From assembly GCA_030840545.1 (NCBI GenBank), contig JAVEEH010000203.1:1-9258 (forward strand): a DNA stretch of 9,258 nt, given 5' to 3'. This stretch comes from Frankiaceae bacterium. Its GTDB lineage: Bacteria > Actinomycetota > Actinomycetes > JAFAQI01. Shown here in pieces: positions 1 through 6,388 of the stretch. The position numbers and the translations under genes are program-made. The notes under the pieces were generated by a model. That model saw only the letters and a list, made by a program, of their open reading frames with translations, was not told where the DNA came from and did not search any database. Position 1 is the stretch's first letter, and the number at the start of each line of letters is the position of its first letter.

Positions 1-1168
1 CCAGGACGCACGCGTCGACACCGGGATCGGCGGCCAAGACCGGCAGCACCTTGCCGAACAAGCTGCTGTCGGTGAGCAGCGCGGCGGTGACGTCGATGGG
101 GTTCGTCTTGGTCGCGAACCGCGGCAGGACCGCGTCGAGCGCGGCCGTCGTGTCGGGGCCCAGCCGAGCCAGCGGCAGCTCGTGGTCGGCGGCGGCGTCG
201 GCGGCGAGGACACAGACGGCACCGGAGTTGCTGACCACCGCGAGATTGCTGCCCCGTGGTTGCCAGTCCTGGAGATAGAGCTCGGCAGCAGCGACCAGCT
301 CGAGCACGTTCCGCGCCCGCCATATCCCGCACCGCGCAAAGAAAGCATCGACGACGCGGGTCTCGTTGGCGAGCGCGCCGGTGTGTGAGGCTGCGGCCCG
401 CTGCCCGTCGGCGCTGCGACCTCCCATCAAGGCGATGATCGGCACACCGCGGCGCACCGCCGCGCGAGCGGCCGCCTCGAGCGCGGTCGGGTCCCGGATG
501 TCCTCGAGATAGAGCAGCAGCAGCCGGATCTCAGGGTCGGCGACAACGGTTTCCGCAAGCTCGCCCACCGACACGTCGAGGTCGTTGCCGGTGCCGTGCG
601 CATAGCGAACGCCGATGCCTCGCCGGCGAAGCAACCCGTAGGGGACGGAGCACATCGCCCCGCTCTGGCTGATGACGGCGACGGGCCCGTCCGCGGGCGG
701 CTGTTCGGTGAACATCGTCGAGAACCCGAGCACCGCGCCGGTCGCGAAGTTGGCGAGGCCCTGGGAGTTGGGTCCGACGAGGCGCATCCCTGCGTCGGCA
801 GCCGCTGCACTCATCTCTGCCTGCAGCCGGTGGCCCTCCGGGTCGTCGGTTTCGCCGAAGCCCGAGGCCATGATGATGCAGCCCTTCACACCGCGGCGGG
901 CACAAGCGGCGACCGCGGTTGCCGCCGCCGCGCCGGCGACGGCGATCAGCGCGACGTCCGGGACGACCGGCAGCGCGTCGACATCCGGGTAGGCCGGAAG
1001 GCCTTGCACGGTCTCGCGGGTGGGGTTGACCGGCAGCACGATGCCCTTGAACCCGAACTCGCTCATGTAGCGAATCGGTCGACCACCGATCTTCTCGGGG
1101 TCGTCGGACGCCCCGACGATCGCGACCGACGTCGGGTCGTGCAGGAAGCCCAGCGTCGTCCCGCTCAT
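1..1168 (-). CDS. Acyl-CoA synthetase, ADP/NDP-forming type (partial, C-terminus off the left edge)
   Basis: The frame is open from ATG at 1168 to the window edge, giving 389 codons. The protein begins MSGTTLGFLHDPTSVAIVGA. Residues about 8-140 form a CoA-binding Rossmann domain (SVAIVGASDDPEKIGG near 14-29, VGPNSQG at 131-137). From about 160 follow succinyl-CoA-ligase-like domains with VISQSG at 165-170. SHTGALA at 261-267 carries His262, the residue phosphorylated in acetate-CoA ligases of the ADP-forming family. Such enzymes convert an acid, CoA and ATP reversibly to acyl-CoA, ADP and phosphate in the cytoplasm. Single-chain members run to about 700 residues, so the ATP-grasp half would lie beyond the edge; whether it is fused or separate cannot be seen. 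The start overlaps the DUF35 stop as ATGA, implying translational coupling and a shared operon. Family assignment is secure; the substrate acid is unknown. Confidence 0.9.
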   Translation of the reverse strand, partial: MSGTTLGFLHDPTSVAIVGASDDPEKIGGRPIRYMSEFGFKGIVLPVNPTRETVQGLPAYPDVDALPVVPDVALIAVAGAAAATAVAACARRGVKGCIIMASGFGETDDPEGHRLQAEMSAAAADAGMRLVGPNSQGLANFATGAVLGFSTMFTEQPPADGPVAVISQSGAMCSVPYGLLRRRGIGVRYAHGTGNDLDVSVGELAETVVADPEIRLLLLYLEDIRDPTALEAAARAAVRRGVPIIALMGGRSADGQRAAASHTGALANETRVVDAFFARCGIWRARNVLELVAAAELYLQDWQPRGSNLAVVSNSGAVCVLAADAAADHELPLARLGPDTTAALDAVLPRFATKTNPIDVTAALLTDSSLFGKVLPVLAADPGVDACVL

Positions 1169-1554
1169 GGCCCGGCCGCCTCGAAGAACGGCAGCAACGC
1201 CGGCTGGTCAGACTCACCCGGCCGGATCAGGAAGACAACGCGCACCGGTGACCCGACGACCGTTTCTGGGGCGCAGCGGCCCATGACCCGGACGCCTTCG
1301 TCGAGATCGACGAGAGCGATGCCGACCGGACCGGGCTCGTCGACGGCCCCGGCCGCCACCCGGTGAACAGTCGTGTGGGCGACGACCTGACCTGTCCCGG
1401 CCGCGGGGACAGTCACCACGTCGGGGCTGCCGCAAGCGGGACACGCGTCCCTGCTGATGTACCAGCGGTGGGCGCAGGAGCGGCAGCGGCTGACCAGGAT
1501 GACCGGCTCCCCCGTCGTCCAGTCCCGGTCGGGAGTCACGGTGGTGGTGACCAT
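1165..1554 (-). CDS. DUF35 zinc-ribbon/OB-fold protein, partner of the thiolase-fold protein
   Basis: This is a 129-residue protein. An N-terminal rubredoxin-like zinc ribbon has four cysteines (Cys24, Cys27, Cys38, Cys41, in CRSC and CPAC). An OB-fold follows from about 45 to 125, with GTGQVVAHTTVHR and PVGIALVDLDEGVRVMG as its recognisable strands. DUF35 proteins typically form stable complexes with thiolase-fold enzymes and help bind or channel the CoA substrate; examples are the ChsH2 DUF35 domain with Ltp2, and archaeal thiolase/HMG-CoA synthase complexes. Here the gene directly follows a thiolase-fold gene, with the stop and start sharing one base (TGATG). A GTG at 1557 is an alternative start. 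I prefer the ATG because GAGG lies 7 bases ahead of it. Its own stop overlaps the next start as ATGA. No independent catalytic residues are expected. Family confidence is high; the specific complex is inferred from adjacency. Confidence 0.9.
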   Translation of the reverse strand: MVTTTVTPDRDWTTGEPVILVSRCRSCAHRWYISRDACPACGSPDVVTVPAAGTGQVVAHTTVHRVAAGAVDEPGPVGIALVDLDEGVRVMGRCAPETVVGSPVRVVFLIRPGESDQPALLPFFEAAGP

Positions 1555-2687
1555 CACGCCGCCTCGAGAACGACGGTGACATGCGCCGACATGACGCCGC
1601 CGTCAGCATGGACCAGCGCGCGGCGTACCTGTCGAGGCACCTGGCGCTCGCCGGCCTCGCCGCGCAGCTGCATCACCATCTCTACGAGGTGGGCCATCCC
1701 GCCGGCGACCCCCGCGTGGCCGTAGGAGAGCAGGCCACCGTGGGTGTTGAGCGGGATCCGCCCGGTCCGGTCGAACTCCCCCGCGGCCGCCATCGCTCCC
1801 GCCTTGCCGGGAGCCGCCAGGCCGATCTCCTCCAGAAGCATCGCGAGTGTCACCGTGAAGCTGTCGTAGATCCCGGCGAGGTCGATGTCGTCGAGGGTCA
1901 CGCCGGCCCGGCGCAGCGCCTCCTGCGCCGAACGACGGGCGCCCAGGTCCTCGAGATCGGCTTCGGTCACGTGCTGATGCAGATGCGCCTGCCCCATCCC
2001 GGCCACCCGGACGTCGCGACTCGATGAGGGCTCCGCCAGCACGACGAACGCCGCGCCGCCGTCCGACACCGGACAGCAGTCGAGGAGCCGCAGCGGCGCA
2101 GCGACCAGCTTCGAGCTCTCAACGTCCGCCACGCTGATGGGCACCCGAAACTGCGCCCCGGCGTGCGCGGCAGCATGTGCACGCATCTGGACCGCGAGAG
2201 GCGCCAGGGCCGCCGGCGCGAGGCCATGGCGGTGCAGATACGCGGACGCGAGCAACGCGTAGTAAGCGGGCACGTTCGCACCGAGCGGGACTTCGTACGC
2301 CGGATGGCCGACCTGAGCGAGGGTGCGCATCGAGGTGTCCGTGCTCTGCCCGCTGGCCCGGTCCTCGCCCGCGACCACGAGCACGCGCGCAGCCTCGCCG
2401 GCAGTGACGAGTGCCTCGGCCTGGTTGAGCATCGCGAGCCCCGTCGCTCCGCCGACGCTCGTGCCGAACGCGATCCGGGGCCGGATGCCGATCCGCTCCG
2501 CGAGCAGGTTCGCGGGCATGAGATGACCGAGTGTCGTCGCGTAACCCACGAGCACCCCGTCGACGTCGCGGTGGGTCAGACCGGCATCGGCCAACGCGGT
2601 CCGTGCGGCCCGGACCTGCCAGTCGAGCGCGGAGGGGCCGGGCTGCCTGCCGAAGCTGGTCAGCCCGACACCGGAGATCCACCCCAT
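1554..2687 (-). CDS. Thiolase-fold protein (SCP2/Ltp2-like), probably non-classical and lacking catalytic cysteines
   Basis: A 377-residue protein with the two-lobed thiolase fold: ISGVGLTSFGRQPG at the N-terminus, the DCCPVSDGGAAFVVLAE segment at 203-219, a YDSFT motif at 274-278, and NTHGG at 314-318 followed by SYGH at 321-324. The usual nucleophile region reads FGTSVGGATG at 74-83, with Ser or Thr where a Cys is expected. The C-terminal CxG motif is replaced by ADGGVMS at 361-367. His316 and His324 are retained. This pattern matches the acetyl-CoA acetyltransferase-like/lipid-transfer subgroup that pairs with DUF35 proteins; some of these, such as Ltp2, are retro-aldolases using tyrosines. 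Tyr274 and Tyr322 have similar spacing to the Ltp2 pair, but that is comparison from memory, not an alignment. The ATG at 2687 is preceded by GGAG at suitable distance. It is first of a coupled three-gene run. Annotating it as an acetyl-CoA C-acyltransferase would be risky. Confidence 0.88.
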   Translation of the reverse strand: MGWISGVGLTSFGRQPGPSALDWQVRAARTALADAGLTHRDVDGVLVGYATTLGHLMPANLLAERIGIRPRIAFGTSVGGATGLAMLNQAEALVTAGEAARVLVVAGEDRASGQSTDTSMRTLAQVGHPAYEVPLGANVPAYYALLASAYLHRHGLAPAALAPLAVQMRAHAAAHAGAQFRVPISVADVESSKLVAAPLRLLDCCPVSDGGAAFVVLAEPSSSRDVRVAGMGQAHLHQHVTEADLEDLGARRSAQEALRRAGVTLDDIDLAGIYDSFTVTLAMLLEEIGLAAPGKAGAMAAAGEFDRTGRIPLNTHGGLLSYGHAGVAGGMAHLVEMVMQLRGEAGERQVPRQVRRALVHADGGVMSAHVTVVLEAA

Positions 2688-2719
2688 GCGCGCTCCGCGG
2701 ATCGTCGTCGTACGCCGGC

Positions 2720-2736
2720 GCGCGGCTGCGCCGCGC
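2720..2736. repeat. GC hairpin in the regulator-thiolase gap
   Basis: A perfect 7-base inverted repeat, GCGCGGC and GCCGCGC, is separated by three bases. It lies about 33 bases ahead of the thiolase-fold ATG. No T-run follows it on either strand, so it is not a standard intrinsic terminator. It could be a leader hairpin or simply a product of high GC content. Confidence 0.35.
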
Positions 2737-2772
2737 CCGCACCATCGTCCGATCGCACCACACCGGAACGCT

Positions 2773-2787
2773 GTCCCATATCGGGAC
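2773..2787. promoter_or_regulatory. Small dyad after the regulator gene (GTCCC-N5-GGGAC)
   Basis: A 5-base inverted repeat with a 5-base centre begins 13 bases after the regulator stop and about 85 bases before the thiolase-fold start. The 113-base gap around it (2688-2800) is otherwise without a gene. It may be a weak terminator stem for the regulator transcript, although no T-tract follows. It may instead be an operator for the downstream thiolase/DUF35/ligase trio. The arms are short enough that chance is possible. Confidence 0.3.
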
Positions 2788-2800
2788 GGAGGCGCTCGGT

Positions 2801-4681
2801 CTAGAAGAAGTGCTTGTCCGGGTCGAGCTTGTAGCTGCGCATCTTGCGATAGAGCGTCGAGCGGGAGATGCCCAGCAACTTCGCGGCGAGAACTTTGTTG
2901 CCCTCGGAGCGCTGGATCGCCGACATGATGGCGTCGAGCTCGACCTGCTCCATCTGGGTGAGCTCACGGCGACTCGAATACTGCCCGAGCCAAGCCGGCA
3001 GCATCTCGACGGTGACCTCCCTCAGCCCGGCGGAGGCGATGATGCCGCGAACGACCGATTCCAGCTGACGGATGTTGCCGGGCCACTGCGCACGGGTCAT
3101 CGCGACGAGCGCGCCGTGGCTGAGGCGCGGGGTGCGGTCGCCGGCGTGCCGAGTGATGATCTGAGCGACCAGGTCCTTGATGTCCTCGCGCCGCTCGCGC
3201 AGGGCGGGCACTTCGAGCCGGGCGACACCGACCTGGTCGAGCAGTCGGCGTTGGGCCGGCTTGCTCGCCCAGGCCTCCACGGCGTCGGCCGTCGCGACCA
3301 GGTGTGGGGCCGACGGACGACCGACCAGCTCGTCGACCTGTGCTGACAGCCCAACGGCCGTGTCGTCGTCGAGCGCGTCGAGGTGGCGGAGGACAACGAC
3401 CCCCGATCGCTGAGTCAGGTCGACACGCATCCGCGCGAGCCACTCGGCGCCGCCCTCGCCCGCAGTCGTGCAGTCGATGACGTGCAGCGGATCGTCGCCT
3501 GCTGCCGGGGCGAACATCGCCTTGAGCAGGCTCAGTTTGCCCGTGCCCGCCTCGCCGACCACGGCGATCGGCAGGTCGGACAAGCGGTGCACGGCAGCCG
3601 CCCGAAGAGTCGACTGCCAGGCCGGGCTCCGCCCGGGCAGGAGCTGCTGCGCCTCGGGCCAGCCATCCGATTCGGCCGGCCGCAGGCGCGGCGCGGCCCC
3701 CGTCACGTGCGGTCGCGCGGCCGGAGCTCGGCTGCTCATCGCTATCGCGACCGCAACGTCGGCGCCTTCGTCGACTTCGAGGAGGGCGCCGGCGAGCCGG
3801 CCGTCGACCATGAGGGGTGAGCACCGCAGCGCCGCGACGCTGTTCCCCGTCGGGATGAAGATGGCGCGGCTGCCACGGCCGGCCCGGCGAGTGGCCACGG
3901 CCTCCGTGGCGAACTGCCAGATGAGGGCCTGGTCGAGGCCCTCGAGGAGCCGGGCCGCCCGCGGCCCGGCCATGAACACGTCCTCGCCGACCACTGCCAC
4001 CGACCCCCCGGCCCGGTTGGCGGTGAGGAACGTGTCGAGCAGCATCCGCTCGCGCAGCGACGCCTGGTCGAGCAGTCGGTGCTCGATCTCCTGGGCAGTG
4101 CTGGTGATCAGCGGGGTGAGCAGTGGGCTCGCGGAGTCCACGTCGGAGTTGAGCGTGACGATGCCTTCGAGCTTGTGCGTGAGCGGGTTGTGGATCGGAG
4201 CGCCGACGCAGGTGAAGGTGCTCAGCGCCTCGGCGTAGTGCTCCGGGCCGACGATCATGCGCGCCCGGCGGTCCTCCGCGACCGTGCCGATGCCGTTGGT
4301 CCCGATGAACTGCTCCGAGCCGGATGCGCCGACGATCGAGGAGATGCGCTCCATCTGCAGGAGGATTCCGGAGTCCGGCGCCACCCAGCGCCGGATGATC
4401 CGAGCGTTTCGGTCGGACAGGAGCACCCCGGCGCGGAGTCCGCTGAAACGGTCGGCGAGTTTGGCCAGCACCGGCTCGGCCGCTATGCAGAGCGGACTGT
4501 CCGTGATCACGTCGTCCTCGTAGTGCAACGTTGGCGCGAGCGGGCTCGCACCGCTCATCCGCGACCGGCGCCAGGAGGTCAACACCTCGGGCCGGACTTT
4601 CACCGCGAGCTGCTCGCCCACCTCGCCGTCGGCGAAGAACTCTTCCCGGGCGCGGTAGACGGCGCGTAGGGGAACGCTCAT
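2801..4681 (-). CDS. AcoR/MimR-like GAF-AAA+-Fis HTH transcriptional regulator with degenerate ATPase
   Basis: A 626-residue regulator. The N-terminus has the VRPEVLTSWRRS segment (29-40) typical of AcoR-like proteins. A GAF-type sensor follows (about 65-205, with GTNGIGT at 127-133). The AAA+ module (about 350-560) has Walker A GEAGTGK at 376-382, LRERREDI at 494-501 and WPGNIRQLE at 533-541. A Fis-type helix-turn-helix is at about 575-620 (NKVLAAKLLGISRSTLYRKM). Two defining parts are missing: no GAFTGA loop lies between Walker A and Walker B, and Walker B reads VVVLRHLDAL, with Arg432 and His433 where Asp-Glu is expected. It therefore probably binds DNA and a small ligand without driving sigma-54 open-complex formation. 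ATG at 4681 is chosen because GGGAGGT lies just upstream and family similarity begins there. The location between two catabolic gene blocks suggests control of both. The ligand is unknown. Confidence 0.9.
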   Translation of the reverse strand: MSVPLRAVYRAREEFFADGEVGEQLAVKVRPEVLTSWRRSRMSGASPLAPTLHYEDDVITDSPLCIAAEPVLAKLADRFSGLRAGVLLSDRNARIIRRWVAPDSGILLQMERISSIVGASGSEQFIGTNGIGTVAEDRRARMIVGPEHYAEALSTFTCVGAPIHNPLTHKLEGIVTLNSDVDSASPLLTPLITSTAQEIEHRLLDQASLRERMLLDTFLTANRAGGSVAVVGEDVFMAGPRAARLLEGLDQALIWQFATEAVATRRAGRGSRAIFIPTGNSVAALRCSPLMVDGRLAGALLEVDEGADVAVAIAMSSRAPAARPHVTGAAPRLRPAESDGWPEAQQLLPGRSPAWQSTLRAAAVHRLSDLPIAVVGEAGTGKLSLLKAMFAPAAGDDPLHVIDCTTAGEGGAEWLARMRVDLTQRSGVVVLRHLDALDDDTAVGLSAQVDELVGRPSAPHLVATADAVEAWASKPAQRRLLDQVGVARLEVPALRERREDIKDLVAQIITRHAGDRTPRLSHGALVAMTRAQWPGNIRQLESVVRGIIASAGLREVTVEMLPAWLGQYSSRRELTQMEQVELDAIMSAIQRSEGNKVLAAKLLGISRSTLYRKMRSYKLDPDKHFF

Positions 4682-4684
4682 CGG

Positions 4685-4691
4685 ACCTCCC
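4685..4691 (-). promoter_or_regulatory. Ribosome binding site deciding the regulator start
   Basis: GGGAGGT on the minus strand lies three bases before ATG 4681, with the GGAGG core four bases away. This is the strongest Shine-Dalgarno match near the gene. It argues against a longer reading that would run back to 5062 inside the CoA-ligase gene. Confidence 0.75.
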
Positions 4692-4735
4692 GTGGCGCGC
4701 GGGCCCAACGCAACGTCCCGGGCGTCCGGAGGTCC

Positions 4736-4763
4736 GTCACAACGGCTCTGATGCCACTGTGAC
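4736..4763. promoter_or_regulatory. Inverted repeat GTCACA-N16-TGTGAC upstream of the regulator gene
   Basis: A perfect 6-base dyad with a 16-base spacer is centred about 68 bases upstream of the regulator ATG, inside the 121-base gap (4682-4802) after the CoA-ligase stop. Allowing mismatches, the arms extend to about 8 of 11 matching bases. Two-turn spacing of half-sites suits a dimeric helix-turn-helix protein, so autoregulation by the adjacent Fis-type regulator is a natural guess. The CACA/TGTG cores recur in the larger dyad at 9004-9055, but with 18 rather than 16 bases between them. I see no convincing -35/-10 pair or T-tailed terminator in this gap. Confidence 0.45.
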
Positions 4764-4802
4764 ACACAAGGTCGTCGGCGTACATCTCCCGGACATCTAG
4801 CC

Positions 4803-6380
4803 CTAACCTGCTGGTGACGTCGGAGCCGGGAGCTGGGCGTCGGCTTGCCGGAGCAGGTTTTTCTGGATCTTGCCGGTGGACGTCTTGGGCAGGGCGCCGA
4901 AGACGACTGTCCGTGGGGCCTTGAAGTGCGCAAGGTGCTGGCGGACGTGCGCGACGATGTCGGCGGCCGAGACCTGGGCATCCGGCCGGATCGACACGAA
5001 CGCGACGGGGACCTCGCCCCACTTCTGATCGGCGACGCCGACGACGGCCGACTCCAGCACACCGGGATAGGCGTCGATCACGCGCTCGACCTCAACGGAC
5101 GCGATGTTCTCGCCGCCGGAGATGATGATGTCCTTCGAGCGGTCGCGGATCTCGAGATAGCCGTCCGGATGCTGGACGGCGAGGTCGCCGGTGCGGAACC
5201 AGCCGTCGACTTCGGCGAGGGCGGTGGCCTCGTCGTCGCGGTAGTAGCCCAGCATCACGTCGTTGCCACGGGCGACGATCTCGCCGATCGTGACTCCGTC
5301 GGCGGTGACGTCCGCCCCCGCAGCATCGATCACGCGGAGCCGCTCGCCGATCACGTTCCCGACCCCCTGGCGGGCCTTCAGCGTTGCCTGCTTCTCCGCC
5401 GGCAGTGCGCGCCACTCGGGTTGCCAGTCATTGATGGCGACGGGTCCGAATGTCTCGGTAAGACCGTAAAGGTGCGTCACGTCCATGTTCAGGTCTGCCA
5501 TCCGGGCGAGCAACGTCGGGCTCGGTGGGGCGCCTCCGGTCTGCACCCGCACGGCGTGGCCGGCGAGTGCGCCGGCGCCGGCCTCCGGCGCGTTGGCGAT
5601 CATCGTGAGCACGGTGGGAGCGGCGCTGAAATGCGTGACGTTTTCTGCTTGCAGCAGATGCCAGATCTGGCTCGGGTCGACGCTGCGCAGACAGATGTGA
5701 CGGGCGCCGGCAGCGGTCACTGCCCAGGTGAAGCACCAGCCGTTGCAGTGGAACATCGGCAGCGTCCAGAGATACCGGCTGTCGGCGCCGAGGCCGGCAT
5801 GGAACGCCATCGCCAACGACTGCAGGTAGGCACCCCGGTGGTGGTACATGACGCCCTTCGGGCGACCGGTCGTGCCGCTGGTGTAGTTGAGAGCCAGCAG
5901 CGCGCGCTCGTCGGAGCACGGCAGCGGCGCCGGCGCCGCCGCGGCCAACCGCTGCTCGTAGTCATCGCTCTCCCCACCCGCCAGCACGAGCCGCGCGCCG
6001 GTGGCTGTGGCCACCTCGCGCGCCAACGCCTCGAGCTCGACCGTCGCCACCAGCACCTCGGCCCCGGAGTGGGCGACGATGGTGACGAGCTCCTCGGCGG
6101 ACAGGCGGATGTTCAACGTGACCAGCACCGCACCGCGCATCGGGACGCCGTTGTGCAGCTCCAGCATCACGTGGCTGTTGACGCACAGCGCCGCAACGCG
6201 ATCACCCCGGTCGACGCCGAGCTCCGCAAGCGCGCCGGTGAGCCGCTGTGCGCGATCGAAGAGCTCGCCGTAGGTGAGCTGCCTCCCCTGGTCGACCACC
6301 GCGACCCGATCGCGAAACACGCGAGCTGACCGTTCGAGAAACGCCGACGGGGTCAGCTCGCGGAATGTGAACGACGCCAC
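4803..6380 (-). CDS. AMP-forming acyl-CoA ligase (medium-chain/AlkK-like ANL family)
   Basis: A 525-residue adenylate-forming enzyme that activates a carboxylic acid to its CoA thioester through an acyl-adenylate. Motifs run in the expected order: P-loop YTSGTTGRPKG at 167-177, MFHCNGWCFTW at 209-219 (typical of the AlkK/DmdB-like fatty-acyl and short-acid ligases), YGLTET at 305-310, WFRTGDLA at 394-401, hinge RDRSKD at 412-417, and STGKIQK at 501-507 with catalytic Lys504. Length is normal and nothing is missing. The start is GTG at 6380, eight bases after the aldehyde dehydrogenase stop, with GGCGG-rich sequence ahead of it, so the two are likely co-transcribed. Its likely substrate is the acid made by the upstream dehydrogenase pair; chain length and identity cannot be read from sequence alone. 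Confidence 0.93.
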   Translation of the reverse strand: MASFTFRELTPSAFLERSARVFRDRVAVVDQGRQLTYGELFDRAQRLTGALAELGVDRGDRVAALCVNSHVMLELHNGVPMRGAVLVTLNIRLSAEELVTIVAHSGAEVLVATVELEALAREVATATGARLVLAGGESDDYEQRLAAAAPAPLPCSDERALLALNYTSGTTGRPKGVMYHHRGAYLQSLAMAFHAGLGADSRYLWTLPMFHCNGWCFTWAVTAAGARHICLRSVDPSQIWHLLQAENVTHFSAAPTVLTMIANAPEAGAGALAGHAVRVQTGGAPPSPTLLARMADLNMDVTHLYGLTETFGPVAINDWQPEWRALPAEKQATLKARQGVGNVIGERLRVIDAAGADVTADGVTIGEIVARGNDVMLGYYRDDEATALAEVDGWFRTGDLAVQHPDGYLEIRDRSKDIIISGGENIASVEVERVIDAYPGVLESAVVGVADQKWGEVPVAFVSIRPDAQVSAADIVAHVRQHLAHFKAPRTVVFGALPKTSTGKIQKNLLRQADAQLPAPTSPAG

Positions 6381-6388
6381 CCGCCGGC

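Noticed and set aside
531..1217. Minus-strand Arg-rich frame overlapping the left-edge synthetase
   Set aside because: It is out of frame with the clear CoA-binding and SHTGALA-containing protein, which runs open to the window edge.
4682..5062. N-terminal extension of the regulator to an earlier start
   Set aside because: The extra residues are low-complexity and lie partly inside the CoA-ligase gene in another frame. The strong ribosome binding site and family N-terminus are at 4681.
4845..6329. Long plus-strand open frame antisense to the CoA ligase (about 494 codons)
   Set aside because: It has no recognisable domain, and the minus strand here encodes a complete ANL enzyme with all motifs. 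Long antisense frames are common in GC-rich genes.
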